From Whalleya microplaca (Eukaryota; Ascomycota; Sordariomycetes; Xylariales; Xylariaceae), in NCBI GenBank assembly GCA_022497155.1, contig MU385729.1, positions 682,001 to 746,000 on the forward strand: a stretch of 64,000 nt of DNA, given 5' to 3'. Numbering within the stretch: position 1 is the first letter of the stretch; every line of letters starts with the position of its first letter. Under the pieces are notes generated by a model that saw only the letters and a list, made by a program, of their open reading frames with translations, searched no databases and was not told where the DNA came from. Below, piece after piece: positions 10,430-22,614 of the stretch. The translations under genes and the position numbers were made by a program.

Positions 10430-11928
10430 TGCTATCTGCAGTGTGATGAAATAGACGCAGGTTATGAGTAGTATAGTAGTTACAATTAGAGAAGTATCAT
10501 CACTAGAGTCGGAGGAGGAAGAACCTCCTAATACTATATAAGATGCCTGGTAGCTTTAAGGATAAAGTTAAGTTAGGAAAGGTTTAGATTTGGCACCCAG
10601 CCACTTTTTCTAACTTGATATGTTGAAAGTCAGAGTCTTACGCAGAATTGAATTTCGGCTTTTTTGCCCGCAGTCCATTTACCGCTCCTCTATGAAAGTC
10701 AGGCACTGCTGAAAATCTTGGAAATTTGTAGCAGCTCGGCAACGAGGTAATGAAATACATAGTAACATTTAAGTAACAAATCAGTGACGCAGGACTTTAT
10801 CTAGGGTAGAAATAAACATATAAACCAACCGTATTTCAAATTAAGGAAAGGTCGGGTCGAATCTAATAGGTAGTTCAAGCTTTTCCAATAATAATGTCAT
10901 TTACCTACCTAGTCGTATAAAATACTCATGCACACCGTCTTCAAAAACAAACACCTCGTGTTACTATTGGTGGGCAGGTATACAGTTGGGGAAAGTGCAG
11001 CAGCACACTGGGTTTATATATATACTCAAGTATGCAATTTTTAGTGGAAGACCTCTCCATAATTGCTTAATATCACTTTATTGCCCACATATGCCACGTG
11101 ATGGATATATGAGGTGGCAAAATAACACAATTGTTGCATGAAGTTGTTGCATGAAGAATCACCTAAAAAGTTGTTCTTGAAGCAACCTCTATAGGCACAA
11201 AACCTCGGAGAATCCTAACATCCTGCCACCATCCCTACTACCTGAAACAGCAGTTCAATCCATCGTGACTAGACAATCTATATCTCGCTCAAAACTACTA
11301 CTCAGTACCTAGCTCCCTATGCACGAGAAACCCTATCCACCCTAACAGGAAGAAATGACTATGTCACCAGATGAACGTAGTTGTTACACGAAGAACTAAC
11401 TAAAAGGCTGTTCGGAGAACAGCCTCTATACACATGATCCTAACAAAGGATCCTAACAGACTAGTAGAATAGAGATAGACGCCCAGTATGTGGAATTTTG
11501 AATCAAACTGGAACAAGTAGCCCATGAGGGGTTTTACGGTATTGTGATTATATTGTCACAAGCTAGCTACCTAACACAATCGAAGACTATTTTAGAACGC
11601 TGAGCGAGTTTAACCCCTGGGAGAAACAGCGTGCGGTCCTGGAGACCATCTGGAGTCAACCAAGCAAGCTGCTTTATGCGAGATGCACCATTCGGATATC
11701 GTTTTCTAACAACTGCTACCCCCCGCTGGCGTTCTGGCACTGTGAGACTAGATTACCGAGCAGCAATAAATAGAGTCAGGGCACCCAATTTGATTGCAAT
11801 AATTTAGATAGCCATTCTTCAATAAACTGAAATAACTAAATCGCGATATTGTGGTTGGCATTGCCTTATTACTACAGTTGAGTGTAGTTCGTATAATAGT
11901 TAATGTTAGACTTAATCATAGTGCGACA
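10430..11928. other. Intergenic, AT-rich, with a diverged repeat pair
   Basis: No gene is visible. The only structure noted is the imperfect repeat pair at 11140-11462, listed separately. Confidence 0.5.
11140..11462. repeat. Diverged direct repeat pair
   Basis: Units at about 11140-11225 and 11377-11462 share the same order of short blocks: GTTGTTGCATGAAGAA / GTTGTTACACGAAGAA, then CTAAAA, GTTCTTGAAGCAACCTCTATA / GTTCGGAGAACAGCCTCTATA, and ATCCTAACA. Identity is only moderate. Each contains a small stem before CCTCTATA. Confidence 0.45.
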
Positions 11929-12194
11929 GTGGGAGCAAGGCTCCGATCCTCCACCGTCTCACCGGCAGCGTTGTCGCGGCTTGTCATAGACCAGCCCTCA
12001 GTCTCATCGAAGGTAGGGGGGGGGGGGGGGGGGCGCCCCCCCCCCCCCACACAGCCAGAGGGAGGTGGGTGGGAGGAGAGGGAAGGACGTATGAAAGNNN
12101 NNNNNNNGTGGGTCCACGGCCCCGATCCCCCACCGTCACCCCGGCCGGGTTGGCGGGGGTTTTCATACACCCGCCCCCTGTCACATCGAAGTTA
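11929..12194. repeat. Sequence duplicated either side of an assembly gap (probable artefact)
   Basis: Segment 11929-12014 and segment 12108-12194 run in parallel: GTGGG, GGCYCCGATC, YCCACCGTC, CCGG, GTTG, TTTTCATA/TTGTCATA, CCGCCC/CCAGCCC, CATCGAAG. The second copy is a poorer, C/G-inflated version. Each ends in a homopolymer, G at about 12017-12034 and C at about 12198-12214. This is what two unmerged contig ends reading into the same hard tract would look like. Confidence 0.6.
12098..12107. other. Assembly gap, ten Ns
   Basis: Ten undetermined bases follow a G/C homopolymer region and a GGGAGG-rich stretch. Real gap size is unknown. Open frames crossing it are meaningless. Confidence 0.99.
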
Positions 12195-12654
12195 ACCCCC
12201 CCCCCCCCCCCCCCCAGAATTATATCACGCGTTTGGGTATCAGCCATCTTAGAGGCGAGCTCACAATGCGCTCATACGATTGCTCTAAGTCTAAGAATCA
12301 ACGATCTAATAGAGTGAGGTTATGACTGGTGAAATATATATATATAAAGTCAAATCTACTTAGCATAATGAATTTAGTTATGAAGACTGCCTTATTATTG
12401 CACGGTGACAACCGTCGTGGAGTCCAGGGATGACTGAAACCTTGACTACGGTAGAACCACGGCAGGGGTACGCCACTATCACAAACAACGTCATGACTGA
12501 CGATCGAAGTCCTTTGCGTCAACCACTCAGTCAACATCCGACAAGGAATCTCACTTACTGAATGGAACGGACTGAAAATATTCGAAACGAAACATATAAG
12601 AGCAATTAAAAAGACCATAGAATTGATAACTACATATATATATCTATTTTCAAC

Positions 12655-13821
12655 ATGACGCTCCTCCAGAAATTCCTCCACCTAACCAACTTCCACAGCC
12701 CGCTCCTGCGTACCGCCGTCCCCAGCGTCGCGGCCGCCTTCGCGCTCCAGACCGCCGTCGCCATCCCCTCCATCCGCGCCCAGTCCGAGCGCTTCTACGA
12801 TGCCTCTGGCTCCGTCACCTTCCTGGCCGTCACGGCCCTGAGCCTGTATCTGCCGAGCCTGCGCGCCCGGGCCCCCTTCGCCATCGCCGCCCTCAATTGG
12901 CGCCAGCTCGCGCTCAGCGCCGCCGTGGCGGTGTGGTCGATTCGCCGTATGTGCTACTTATTCCATGCTTTGCTGCGCTGCTCCCCCTCTTTTTCAGACG
13001 TACATGTAGTTACCTACCTACCTACCTACCTACCCACTCTCACTTACCAGCTCAACCCCATGCACCTCGTGGTTCCTCTTATAGGACTTCCTAACAGCGT
13101 GCACGCAGTGGGCTCCTACCTCCTAGCGCGGATCCAGCAAACGGGCCACGACTCGCGCTTCGACGGGCTGCGGACGTCGCCGCCCAAGTTCCTCGCCGCG
13201 TGGCTGGGCCAGGCCACCTGGGTGTCGCTGGTGCTGCTGCCCGTGATCGCGGTGAACGCGGTGCCCGCGCCCGCGTTCGCGGCGCTTCCGGGGGTGCTGG
13301 CCACGGACGTCCTGGGCCTGGCGTTGTTGGTGGGCGGCTTCGCGTTCGAGGTCGTCGCCGATCGCCAGAAGAGCGCTTGGTTGGACCAGCGGAGACGCAA
13401 GGTCCATGATGAGGGGTTCTTGACAAGGGGGTTGTGGAGCCGGAGGTGAGTTACGCGATACGATGCGATGTGATGCAATTTGATATGGGTTGAGTTTGCT
13501 AATGTGTGCGTTGCGCTGCGTTGGTTTAGCCAGTATCCGAATTACTTCGGCGAGTGCACGCTCTGGACCGGCATTGCGACGGCGGCCGCCGGCGTGCTGG
13601 TGAGGCGCCCGGTGCAGGTCGGGCTTGGCTTGTCCGGGGGCCTATCGGGCAGACTGCTCGCCTTGGCGTTGTCATTCGCGAGCCCGGCGTTCACGTCGTT
13701 CTTGCTGCTGAAGGTGACGGGCGTGCCGCTGAGTGAGACGAAGTATGACAAGAAATACGGCGATCGGAAGGATTATCAGGAGTGGAAGCAGAATACTCCC
13801 AAGTTCTTCCCGAGACTATGA
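12655..13821 (+). CDS. DUF1295 (steroid-reductase-like) membrane protein
   Basis: Three exons, 12655-12946, 13109-13445 and 13530-13821, encode 306 aa. Splicing joins the strongly conserved blocks: WSIRLGSYLLARI spans intron 1 and WSRSQYPNYFGECTLW spans intron 2, which supports both joins. DUF1295 proteins are multi-pass membrane proteins related to steroid 5-alpha-reductases and isoprenylcysteine methyltransferases. The C-terminal part holds the RSQYPNYFGE and KYGDRKDYQEWKQNTPKFFP signatures that in relatives face the cofactor. Hydrophobic segments are visible around residues 20-40, 50-70, 85-97, 130-165 and 220-270. The substrate is unknown. Intron 1 carries a (TACC)n repeat. A terpene synthase lies about 37 kb away, too far to infer a link. 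Confidence 0.85.
13011..13034. repeat. (TACC)6 microsatellite inside an intron
   Basis: Six TACC units lie within intron 1 of the DUF1295 gene. Similar CCTA/TACC runs recur at about 15406-15415 and 31470-31492, the latter also in an intron. Confidence 0.85.
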
Positions 13822-14004
13822 TAAGTGTGGACGAAGCTGGATGAAGGCTATTTAAAATGTCTATTCCTGTTCGACTACCTGAAAGTCGAGGTTTGGGTAG
13901 CGGATACTAATCATTACAATGCAATGCGCCCGTTCTCAATCGTCCAGCGCTAATAAAGCAGTCCAAACACTAGGCTATTTAACCGTGATATGAGTCTGTC
14001 GAGT

Positions 14005-15159
14005 TCATTTGTGGTAACTCTTGACCTTTTCGATTTCATCATAGCTTCCCATGTAGATGCCTGATCGATCGTGAATGGATTCCGGCACAACCTCCAGCAT
14101 CCGTGTCATCTTGCTGTTGACAGCTTGTCCGCCAGCTAGAGGGTTGTTAGCTTCTCGAGCATGTAAACAATTTTGGGAATGAGTATTTACCATTCTCAAA
14201 CACCATGGCCATTGGCGCACACTCGTAAAGAATTCGTAGCTTGCCCTTGGGACTTTTCTTATCCGCTGGGTAAGCGAAAATACCACCATACAAGAGTGTT
14301 CGGTACGCATCAGCAACCATGCTACCAATGTATCTCGCGCTGTATGGCTTGCCATTCTCTTGGGGGCGTTTTAATGACTCGAAGTACTCCTTCGTGTTGT
14401 CCTCCCAGTAAAACGAATTGCCCTCGTTGACCGAGTAAATGGCTCGCTTCTTCGGGATCCTCATGTCCGGGTGGGTTAAGATAAACTCGCCGAACGAGTT
14501 ATCTAACGTAAAGCCGTTGACAGTGCCACCTCTAATGGTGATAACTAGCTGGGCTGATGCACCGTACATAGTGAACCCAGAAGCAAGTAGTTCCGTACCT
14601 GGTTTCAAAATGTCCTCCTTGGTGCCCACTGAATCGTCTGCTAGCTTATGGACGGCAAAGATGGTACCGACCGACACACCGGCATCCAAGTTGGAGCTGC
14701 CGTCGATGGGATCGCAAGCCACGGCATATCGAGCTCCAGTCTGGTCTTTGAAGTATATGACCTCCTCTTCCTCTTCTGACACCAGAAGAGCGCACTTCCC
14801 AGACGACTTCATAGCAGCAACGAACAGGTCATTTCCAATGACGTCAAGCTTCTTCTGGTCATCGCCCGTCGTGTTCGTCTGCCCTGCGAGTCCGGTCAAG
14901 TTTACGAGCGTGGCCCGGCGAATGTAGTAGGAAATCGCTTTGAAGGAGAATTGGAGGGCGTGGCAGAGCAGTCTGTGTAGCGGTGACGTTAGTCGTGAAT
15001 TGTGCCGAGGCTCATGAGTAGCGGCGGTGCTTACGTGAAATCCCCAGTTGCCTCCCTGTGCTTTGCCTGCTCCTCTGTAAGGAACCGCGTCAAGGTGATA
15101 ATATCAGTGTTTATCGAGGCCGTCTCGGCCGGAGGAATATCATGCCCGTTTGCAGCCAT
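14005..15159 (-). CDS. fbp1: Fructose-1,6-bisphosphatase
   Basis: Three exons on the minus strand, 15159-15035, 14972-14191 and 14135-14005, encode 345 aa. The enzyme hydrolyses fructose 1,6-bisphosphate to fructose 6-phosphate, the controlled cytosolic step of gluconeogenesis. Key blocks are the N-terminal TDIITLTRFLTEEQ, the metal-binding Glu cluster near residues 108-112, DPIDGSSNLDAG at 129-140 (the metal and phosphate site), and GKLRILYECAPMAMVFENAG joined to GGQAV across intron 2. Both joins restore family-conserved sequence, and length is normal for fungal FBPases. The preceding in-frame codons lack another ATG, so 15159 is chosen. It is convergent with the DUF1295 gene, with 183 bp between stops. 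Confidence 0.95.
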
Positions 15160-18100
15160 TGCGTCTACGTTAGGAGGTGAAGACAAGGAGAGATTGTTGT
15201 CAAAGGTAGGAATGGTATAGAGCAAACAAGGCTAAGGCTTTAGCTTTTGAGATGATCAAGATGGGTTAGATATTGCAGATGCTTGCACTGGCAAGGTAGG
15301 GTGGGACAGGATAAGAGTAAATAGGCAAAAAAAGTATCGAATTTTGAAATCTAGTATGTGAATAGACCGGTATGTAGAGGGGATAGCTAGTTGTTTTATT
15401 TTATTACCTACCTACATACGTACCTAGGGATTATTAGTTACCGAGGGGCGTCAAGCATGTCGTGCCGTCTCCACACCCCTCCCTTTCACGCCAATCTTGC
15501 AGGCTTGCCAACCTCTACCGCTACCGACATCTCTATCTTCGGCACGGCGGATAACAAAGAAACGATGACACACGGGCTGATCCCGAGAGAAAACAAATCT
15601 AGACCAGACTATTATGTCCCATGGTCGGCCGAGGGGAAATGTGGCTTCCACGAATGCTAGTGGACGAAAAAGAGGATTTCCCGGGTCTCAACAACTCGTT
15701 GTACCGAAACGGGAGATGCCGGTAAGTTCGGCCACGATACGTCACAGCAGCTTCTTTTTGATCGTGTGCACCTCATAAACGGGCAGAGACGAGCTGTTGA
15801 TTCGTTTGCCTGGTTACCCCTGTGATACATGTGATACAGGGCAAAGCAGGGGGATTACACGACATAACGGATCTTATTCAGCACCAATGGAACTCCACAA
15901 CCTTAATGATAAATAGACAGAGCAAAATTGGAAACTGTACCTCATTCTCAGACGCAGAATTGGGTTAAACTGTGGAACAATTGGAGAATATTGGAAGTCG
16001 TTGACATCGTTATGATGCGGACTCCAACAGAAGAGGCCCCGCCAGAATGGGACGGGCGGGGAAGAATCTCCGGGAGCTTAGGCCAAGCGGGGCAGACGGG
16101 CAGGCAGACTAACCTCGGAAGGCTCAGTACATATTTATCCGAGCTAGATCTGCCTAGGTAGATACTTAGGTACCTGAGTGGATGAGATCTAGGACACGGT
16201 GCGGAAGCTCTTTGTTCCGTCATCAGCTTGCGACAGCCCCGCTGGCTCCACTACATGTGGCCCAAGCTCTCTATTGACCTAGAATTTTTTTTTGTCCATT
16301 GGCACTCCACAGGTGTTGCTATCTTCTTCACCAACACATAACTTCAGATGTTGGATATGTTCGATATTCAGCAGAACGCGATGTAAGTCTACCAATCATT
16401 TCTCCTATTCCATCCTTCCTTGATGACAATCTGTAAACCGCAAACTAGAGTCTTTGACCTCTTTTGGAATGAAACTGTTTTACACGTCAGTCTGAGCAGC
16501 CAACATCAAATTCCCGAATTTTGACTACACAACCTGCAGCGTCGTCGTACTGACTCGATGCTAGAGTCGTTTCTCCTGATCGGTGGCATGGCCTAATATT
16601 CTAACATAGCAAGACCCATGGCTATCCAGCAAAATTGGTATGTTACCTCTTGTCTTATCATTCACTCTCCAACCCAACATGATGATCATTTTCTATGCAT
16701 TGCATAGCTGGAAATTACCGTCTGAGGCAATCGCTCTTGACGAAAAAACTTTGGCTGTTTCTGATAATACTGTCAACCACCTACTACTGCAAATCTTCAG
16801 CTCGTTACGGAAGCTAACAGCAGTCACAGTAATCCTTGATCAATAGTAAAATGGTATGCAAATCTCTTTGGTCGAAACCACTACGCGTCGAAATGATGAA
16901 GCGGCACTGGGCTCCGAAATTACATCACTAAACCCATGAGTCGATACGCCATTTTGCGGCAGGCCTAGAAAACCTCGCCCACTGATCACGACGTCCCATC
17001 TCTACATTTCCTGGGCATAACTACCGATGACCTCTGCTGACGATCGTCTTGGATGATTAGAAGCTGTGATGGGTCAACAATATCCCGCAACACTGCCGAC
17101 ATACGTGGGACGAGTCGGTCAATCTTTTGACACTTGCTTGAACTCATCAGCACAGCTCTAACGCTGAAAAAGCTTGGAAATGTAGTTACAGGTTAGTGCA
17201 CTCTATTTGGTCAAGCACACCACATCCATTCGTATTTGATGAACACAGATGACGAGTCTGATTCGGGTTTCCGATGTAGACAACTTTATTTACTACCATT
17301 CATGCATTTTCTGATACCCCCAAACTACCTTGTCCTGTTCTGGCCAGTTGATCAACAACATGTCACTAACTGTGCAATAGGTCACTGAGTTTTGTGCTCA
17401 ATTCCTCTGGTATTAGGTTAGTGGGTTCCTTGACGTTGATCTACCCAGGAGATTCGCCCACCATTGCAACATGATGATTTGACAAAAAATTGACAAGCAT
17501 ATGTCAGAGCTTCACAGCGTTGATGACTCCAGTCATGTCTGACTGCAGTTTGGGCGAAATTCTTCCACAATCCTCACGCCAGAGTTGTGGCTGGCTGACC
17601 ATTCGAAATAATAGTCTCCTGAATATCAATTCTGTGACTACCCTAGTCAATAGGTAAGATGAGTCCCGATACCCCTTTATTCCCCAATCCTTATATGATG
17701 ATCCAATAATTCACGACGGTCAACATAGCTCGACATAGCTTTGATGATATTGCCTTTGACAAGGCTTCATATCTGACATGGATTTTTATTTCAATATTTG
17801 TTATAGTATTTTTTCTTGAGCCGGGCTAACTCGCTCATAGTGTCATGACTATATGTGAATTGGGCATATCCAAAGGTCACCCCAGAAGTGTACTTTCCTG
17901 GATCTTAGGTATTATGGTAAGTTCAGTAAGTTGTAATTCTCTCATTTGCTGCCGGTTCGGGATTATGGTGTCGGGAATAAGATTTTTCTTTCTATTGATA
18001 GATCAGTATATACCGAATAAGATATGAAACCATTACTCAATTCTTCAACCAAGTGCAAGTAAGACATAACTTTTGACCTGATCTGAAGTGTTAGTATTTT

Positions 18101-18295
18101 TGCCTACCACTAGCTCTAGGCACAGCAGATGAGTGATATGGATCTGGAATTATGTAGCGCAAAGAGTGCTATCTGGACATGAACTGTTGTAAGAGATCTG
18201 GTACATCACTGAAGCACAACTGGTTCTGGAGGAGACGTAAGCCTTGATATTTTTGGTCGTCCTGTTGGACATTTGACCGGCACACTATGCAAGAA
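15160..18295. other. Long intergenic region, 3.1 kb, with intron-like signals but no gene
   Basis: No exon set could be built. From 16300 to 17950 there are repeated donor-like (ATGTAAGT, GGTATGTTACC) and branch-like (CTAAC) strings without an accompanying open frame, which could mark a decayed gene or a spliced non-coding transcript. A (CCTA)-like run lies near 15406 and a T9 run near 16286. Confidence 0.4.
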
Positions 18296-19997
18296 CTAGG
18301 ACTCCGTCTCGCGGCTATCTTCTGTCACTATAGCAAAAATCTTGTCCGACTTATTGAGATTGATAGCCCACTTGACGTCCTCGAACCCCTGTCGCGTCCC
18401 TATCTCGACCTGAATATCATCATCCGGCTCCATGACGACGGCCGCAACATTGGTATTCGCGGTAGTCGGAAGCTTCCACTCGCCCCCTACAGGCTTCATG
18501 TCCAACCTCGCAATGAAGACGGCGACGACGGCGAGCACCTCGTTCGTCGCGAAGTGCCGGCCGGGACAGAGGGTCTTGCCGCCCCCGAACGCGCGGAAGC
18601 AGACGTCGCGCGGTCGGTTTTGCTTCTCTTCAGGGAGAAACCTGCGCGGGTTGAAGTCGGTCACATTCGAGCCCCAGAGATTGGAATCCTGGTGGATGAT
18701 GCGGCTCGGCATCTGCAGCATAGCCCCTTTCTTCAGCAGCCATTGGCCGAGGTAGGTATCTTCCGTGACCTCGCGCACGGATGTTCCCATAGAACAGTAG
18801 CGGAGGACTTCCTGGTAGGAGGACAGCAGTAGGGGACAACTCTCCTTAAGGGTGGTGATATCTAGGGTTTTGGCGGTCGAGCCGTTTTCAGTAGTTGTAT
18901 CGATGCAGGCGTCAACTTCTTTCCGGATATCATCGAGGAGGCCCGGATGGGAGTGTAGTAAAAGTAGAGTCCAAAACGCTGCGGGTGCCGTGTTTACCAA
19001 GACAGCAATTGAGCCTCCAACCTCGTAGCGTGCGATATCTGCCAGTGCGACGTTGTTGTCGACCTCGGCTTGATACCGTTTCTGAGCGAGAGCCGACGCC
19101 TTCTGTACGCCTCCGGCTTTGTAATATGCTTCGAAGGCCTTAGCGACCTTACTTCGGGCTGCAACGGGATTTCGAGCGGTGATTGAGGGAAGGAACCCGA
19201 CCAGTATCGACATGAGACCGCTTTCGAATTCCCTAAGCCCGGACAAGGTTACATCAGGAGCTTATTCACGCCCCTGATTCTGGACCCCACTTACCAGAAA
19301 GCATCGGCAACAGCCTTATCATCGTACGGATTCAGCGGGCCATACACAGACCTAGTAGTCGCCGTCGTGATAGCATCCCTGAGCCAGGCGTACATGCCGA
19401 TCTTCCGGGCCTCTCCCTGAGCCGGCTGCAGCAGATCAAGCGACTTTGCGATTTCCTGGATCATGACGCGGTTCATGTCGTCGAGCTGCGAGCCCGGCTG
19501 CAGCCCGGCCCGCATCGCGGCGTAGGACTCCATCGAGAGACCGAAGTCGCCCTCGTCGCCGTTGACGTTCTTATCCAGGATAGCCTGGGCCTCAGGACTG
19601 GCGCCGCAGACCTTGGACGCGAACTTGGCCTCGATGGGCGGGAAGGCGAGGGTCTTGTGCTGCTTCTGCGCCGTCTGGATGAGCTCCGGCGTCGTCACCA
19701 CGTACATCTTCTGCCCCGGGAGGGACATGGTGAAGATGGGGGAGCCCGTCTGCTGGCTGTGATAGCGGTTCAGTATGGCTCACCGTGTACGTGGGATGGG
19801 GCGAGTGCATACCTGAGGTCGACATAGTAGTTGAACTTTCGCCGCGATAGACCAATCATGTGGCCGATGATGGGAATAGACTGAGGAGCCAGCGGCGGCT
19901 CACGGGGGTCATGGCCGAACTTGCGAGTAGCGAAGTAGATGAAAGTGACAGAACCGATGAAGACCAATAGAGCGGGGCTACTGATAGTAAAAGACAT
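18296..19997 (-). CDS. Cytochrome P450, CYP7/8-like (oxysterol-hydroxylase-like) class
   Basis: Three exons, 19997-19813, 19756-19295 and 19232-18296, encode 527 aa. The protein is an ER-anchored monooxygenase with an N-terminal membrane helix (residues 7-26) and a proline hinge (REPPLAPQSIPIIGHMIGL). The K-helix EVLR and the heme loop FGGGKTLCPGRHFA with axial Cys438 are intact. The I-helix reads EVGGSIAVLVNTAPAAFW. The usual acid-Thr pair is absent and replaced by an N-T-x-P motif, as in the CYP7/CYP8 group of sterol hydroxylases and prostacyclin synthase, so fungal members are often called oxysterol 7-alpha-hydroxylase-like. The substrate is unknown. Splicing across exon 2/3 restores DAFW-EFESGL. 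The ATG at 19997 is chosen because the membrane helix follows directly. Confidence 0.9.
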
Positions 19998-21540
19998 GAC
20001 GATGGCGGTGGGATGTATAGAGAGAGTGAGCGGTGGAAGAACGTCCAAGCATGGGAAGGTTAAGACGTATCATAGGGAAGATGTTGGTAATCTGCCTACA
20101 GACGCGCCCTACCCTGTGCTGTGCCGCAAGGGCAGGCGGCGTGGTTGGTCGGCTTCGTCATCCCGGCCAAAAAGTATCCCTTGCTTAGATGCGACTAAAA
20201 CTGTTTACTGCGGTTGGAGGCCAAATTATTATACCCATGTCAAGTAGTTTTTGCCTTGACTAAACCTAAGTTGGAAGAGCCTCTCCGCAGGTACTTCAGA
20301 TACCTACTCGCAAAACCCCCGTCAAAACCCTTGTCTTTTTTTGAGAACAAGCCGGGATATAATACCTACCCATAATACCAAGTAATACCAATAGAAATTG
20401 TTTAGGGCAACCTCCTGAAGCGTAGGATAACTTATACGGCTCAAGCGATCAAGAATCGCAGCGTGACTTTCAAAATATGTACTCGTGCTCAAGGATCTAG
20501 GGCGCGAGATGTGATATCCTCCCAGGAGGCGCTTCGGCGTCATCAAAATCACTTGCGCGCCTTAGGACTGTGCGGTAATGTATTAGAGGGATACTTCTGC
20601 ACAGGCCGCCTAGATTCTCTGGGAATGTTATAAAGGTTGAATTCGTTCACTTGGATTTCTGTTACACCTCCGTAATACTCCGAATATTTGAGCAGAGATG
20701 GATGGAATAAGTTAAAAACCTCGATTCAGACAGAAGACGTTTAAGCCTCAAAATCAGGCTTGGCAATCCTTCACGGCATTTAGAAGCGCAGGATAGAGGA
20801 CAGCCCCACAGTCTGTCGCCTCATTCGTGGGTAAAACGGTTTCAACTCGCTTATTGTCCTGAGAGCATGAGATAAGATTAGATAACTCTTGAATCACTTC
20901 GATATTGTCTCCCGCATCAGGCTGTGAAGACTTTAATCCGATATGTACTGTTACAACTTTGACTGCCGAGTCCAGATCCTTTCTTGTTTCTCGTTCGTCT
21001 CCCACTCTAATATTTCCTGCTCTAAAATTGGTGCTTTAAAGATGACATGATCTCGTGAACGTTGTATGCCGTATTTTCGCTCCTGGCACATCTTTACTGC
21101 CTTCTATCACTTTAGTCATTGTTGTTTTTATTTCGGTTGGCATAGGCATTTTGTTCGGTCGTATAATTATTCTCCAGTTAAAACTGCTAGACAGACTTAT
21201 AGGCGTCAACTTTCTGTGGCAATGAACACAGTAATTATGAAACTTTGTGGCGTCGACAGCAGACAATAATTAAGGCTAAGGCGGAATTTTTAGGAGCATA
21301 GGCTGGGGTAACTTGAAAATACGTTTTGAAATCAGTTATATCGAGTGTACGAACCAAGCCGCTCGTCTCAAAGGTCGCATTATAACTACGGTCGTCGTGC
21401 TAAATAAGGGAGTTACACTTACTTAGCTAAATATAGCACATACTGTTCTCTAGATACCGCAAGAAATCGTAATTCTTACCAAAGGCTGTTTTTAATCAGA
21501 TATTATTTGATTTGGCATAAAATCCGACGCATGTCTCACA
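19998..21540. other. Intergenic region between the P450 and the foldback element
   Basis: Nothing recognisable. A minus-strand open frame at 20754-21005 (83 codons) and a second at 21036-21266 are separated by a stop and a frame shift; together they could be a decayed gene, but no family is recognisable and I do not call one. Confidence 0.4.
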
Positions 21541-22614
21541 CCTTATGTCACATTGGTATTAGAGCCAAGACCTCTCGGAAGCTATACGAGATGCAGGAAT
21601 GCTGCAGGAATACATATATCGGGTGCTGTTGGATATTATTCGATACTGCTGGGCTATATAAATATATAATGAAAAATATGGCAACCTAACGACAGCTACG
21701 TCGGCAACAGTTAAGATGCGTACCAGGAATACGTACTATTACAGAAGGTCTATGAGGACCTATCGCATATCCCATCAAAATCAGAACAGCAAGCACCCTA
21801 GATGCCGTAGAGAAATCATTAGCTAAATTTATCTATTCTAAGCCCTACACAAGCGCTTGTTGCATCTTAAATGATGGGGGCGGTCAGTGACGTTCCAGCT
21901 GAGTTCAGCTTCCTCGCTACACATATGGCACAGGACAGGGGTCATAAAGGGGCTCATGGCATTGTACAGTGACCAAAAAGGTTCGAATATTACAAATGGC
22001 GTTCATACTTCAGCGAAGGTTTTGGGCACATAATATGTTCCAATAGTGTATTTTGGGCGAATGTGGGTATACCAGCTGCACGAGGAGCAGGGCTGGATCA
22101 TTTTCTAAGTAGTACTTTTTCAGCTTGAGTACCTCCCTGACCCGTGGCAAATATTAGATGGTACAGGTTGTACCGAACGGTAATTTCTACGTGGCGATAC
22201 TAGATCTTGCTCACAAAGGCTGTTCAGACCTGGTAGGCGGGTATCTGCAGTAAACTTGCGGACAAAATCCCGTTTCTAGGTGTGACAAGGGCTGTAATTC
22301 AGGGCTTGGAAATATTCAATTCAGCAATAATTCTCTAGGCCCTCTGAGGGTGCTTGTTGTTCTAAGTTTCAGTCTGTGTCTGAGGTTCGGCGTCAGGTTT
22401 TTATAAACCTGCTGCCGCAGTACGTATTCCTAGTACGTATCTAGTCTGTTGCCGACGTAGCCGCCGTCTCGTAATCATGCCTTTTGTTAGGTAGTCATAC
22501 ATTCCAACAGTATCGAATAATATGTAACAGCACCTAATATATATACTCGTGCAGCATTCCTGCATCTCGTATAGCTTCCAACAGGTCTTGGCTCCAATAG
22601 CCGTGTGACACTAG
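21541..22614. mobile_element. Foldback element with ~325-bp inverted arms
   Basis: The left arm (21541-21863) and right arm (22284-22614) are inverted copies separated by about 420 bp. Shared blocks, in order from the outside, are TGTCACA, GAGCCAAGACC, GGAAGCTATACGAGATGCAG and GAATGCTGCA, GGTGCTGTT, ATATTATTCGATACTG, then GGCTACGTCGGCAACAG / AGCTACGTCGGCAACAG, AGGAATACGTACT, CAGCAAGCACCCT / CAACAAGCACCCT, and AAGCCCT. Identity falls towards the centre. No transposase frame exists in the spacer, so it is non-autonomous. The superfamily and target duplication could not be fixed. Confidence 0.7.

Noticed and set aside
10845..10870. GGGTCGAATCT as a tRNA B-box
   Set aside because: Upstream sequence does not form acceptor or D-arm pairing.
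11851..12317. Open frames crossing the N gap
   Set aside because: They depend on undetermined bases, homopolymers and a probable misassembly.
20754..21266. Two adjacent minus-strand open frames as one gene
   Set aside because: Joining them needs an unsupported intron, and neither has a recognisable domain.
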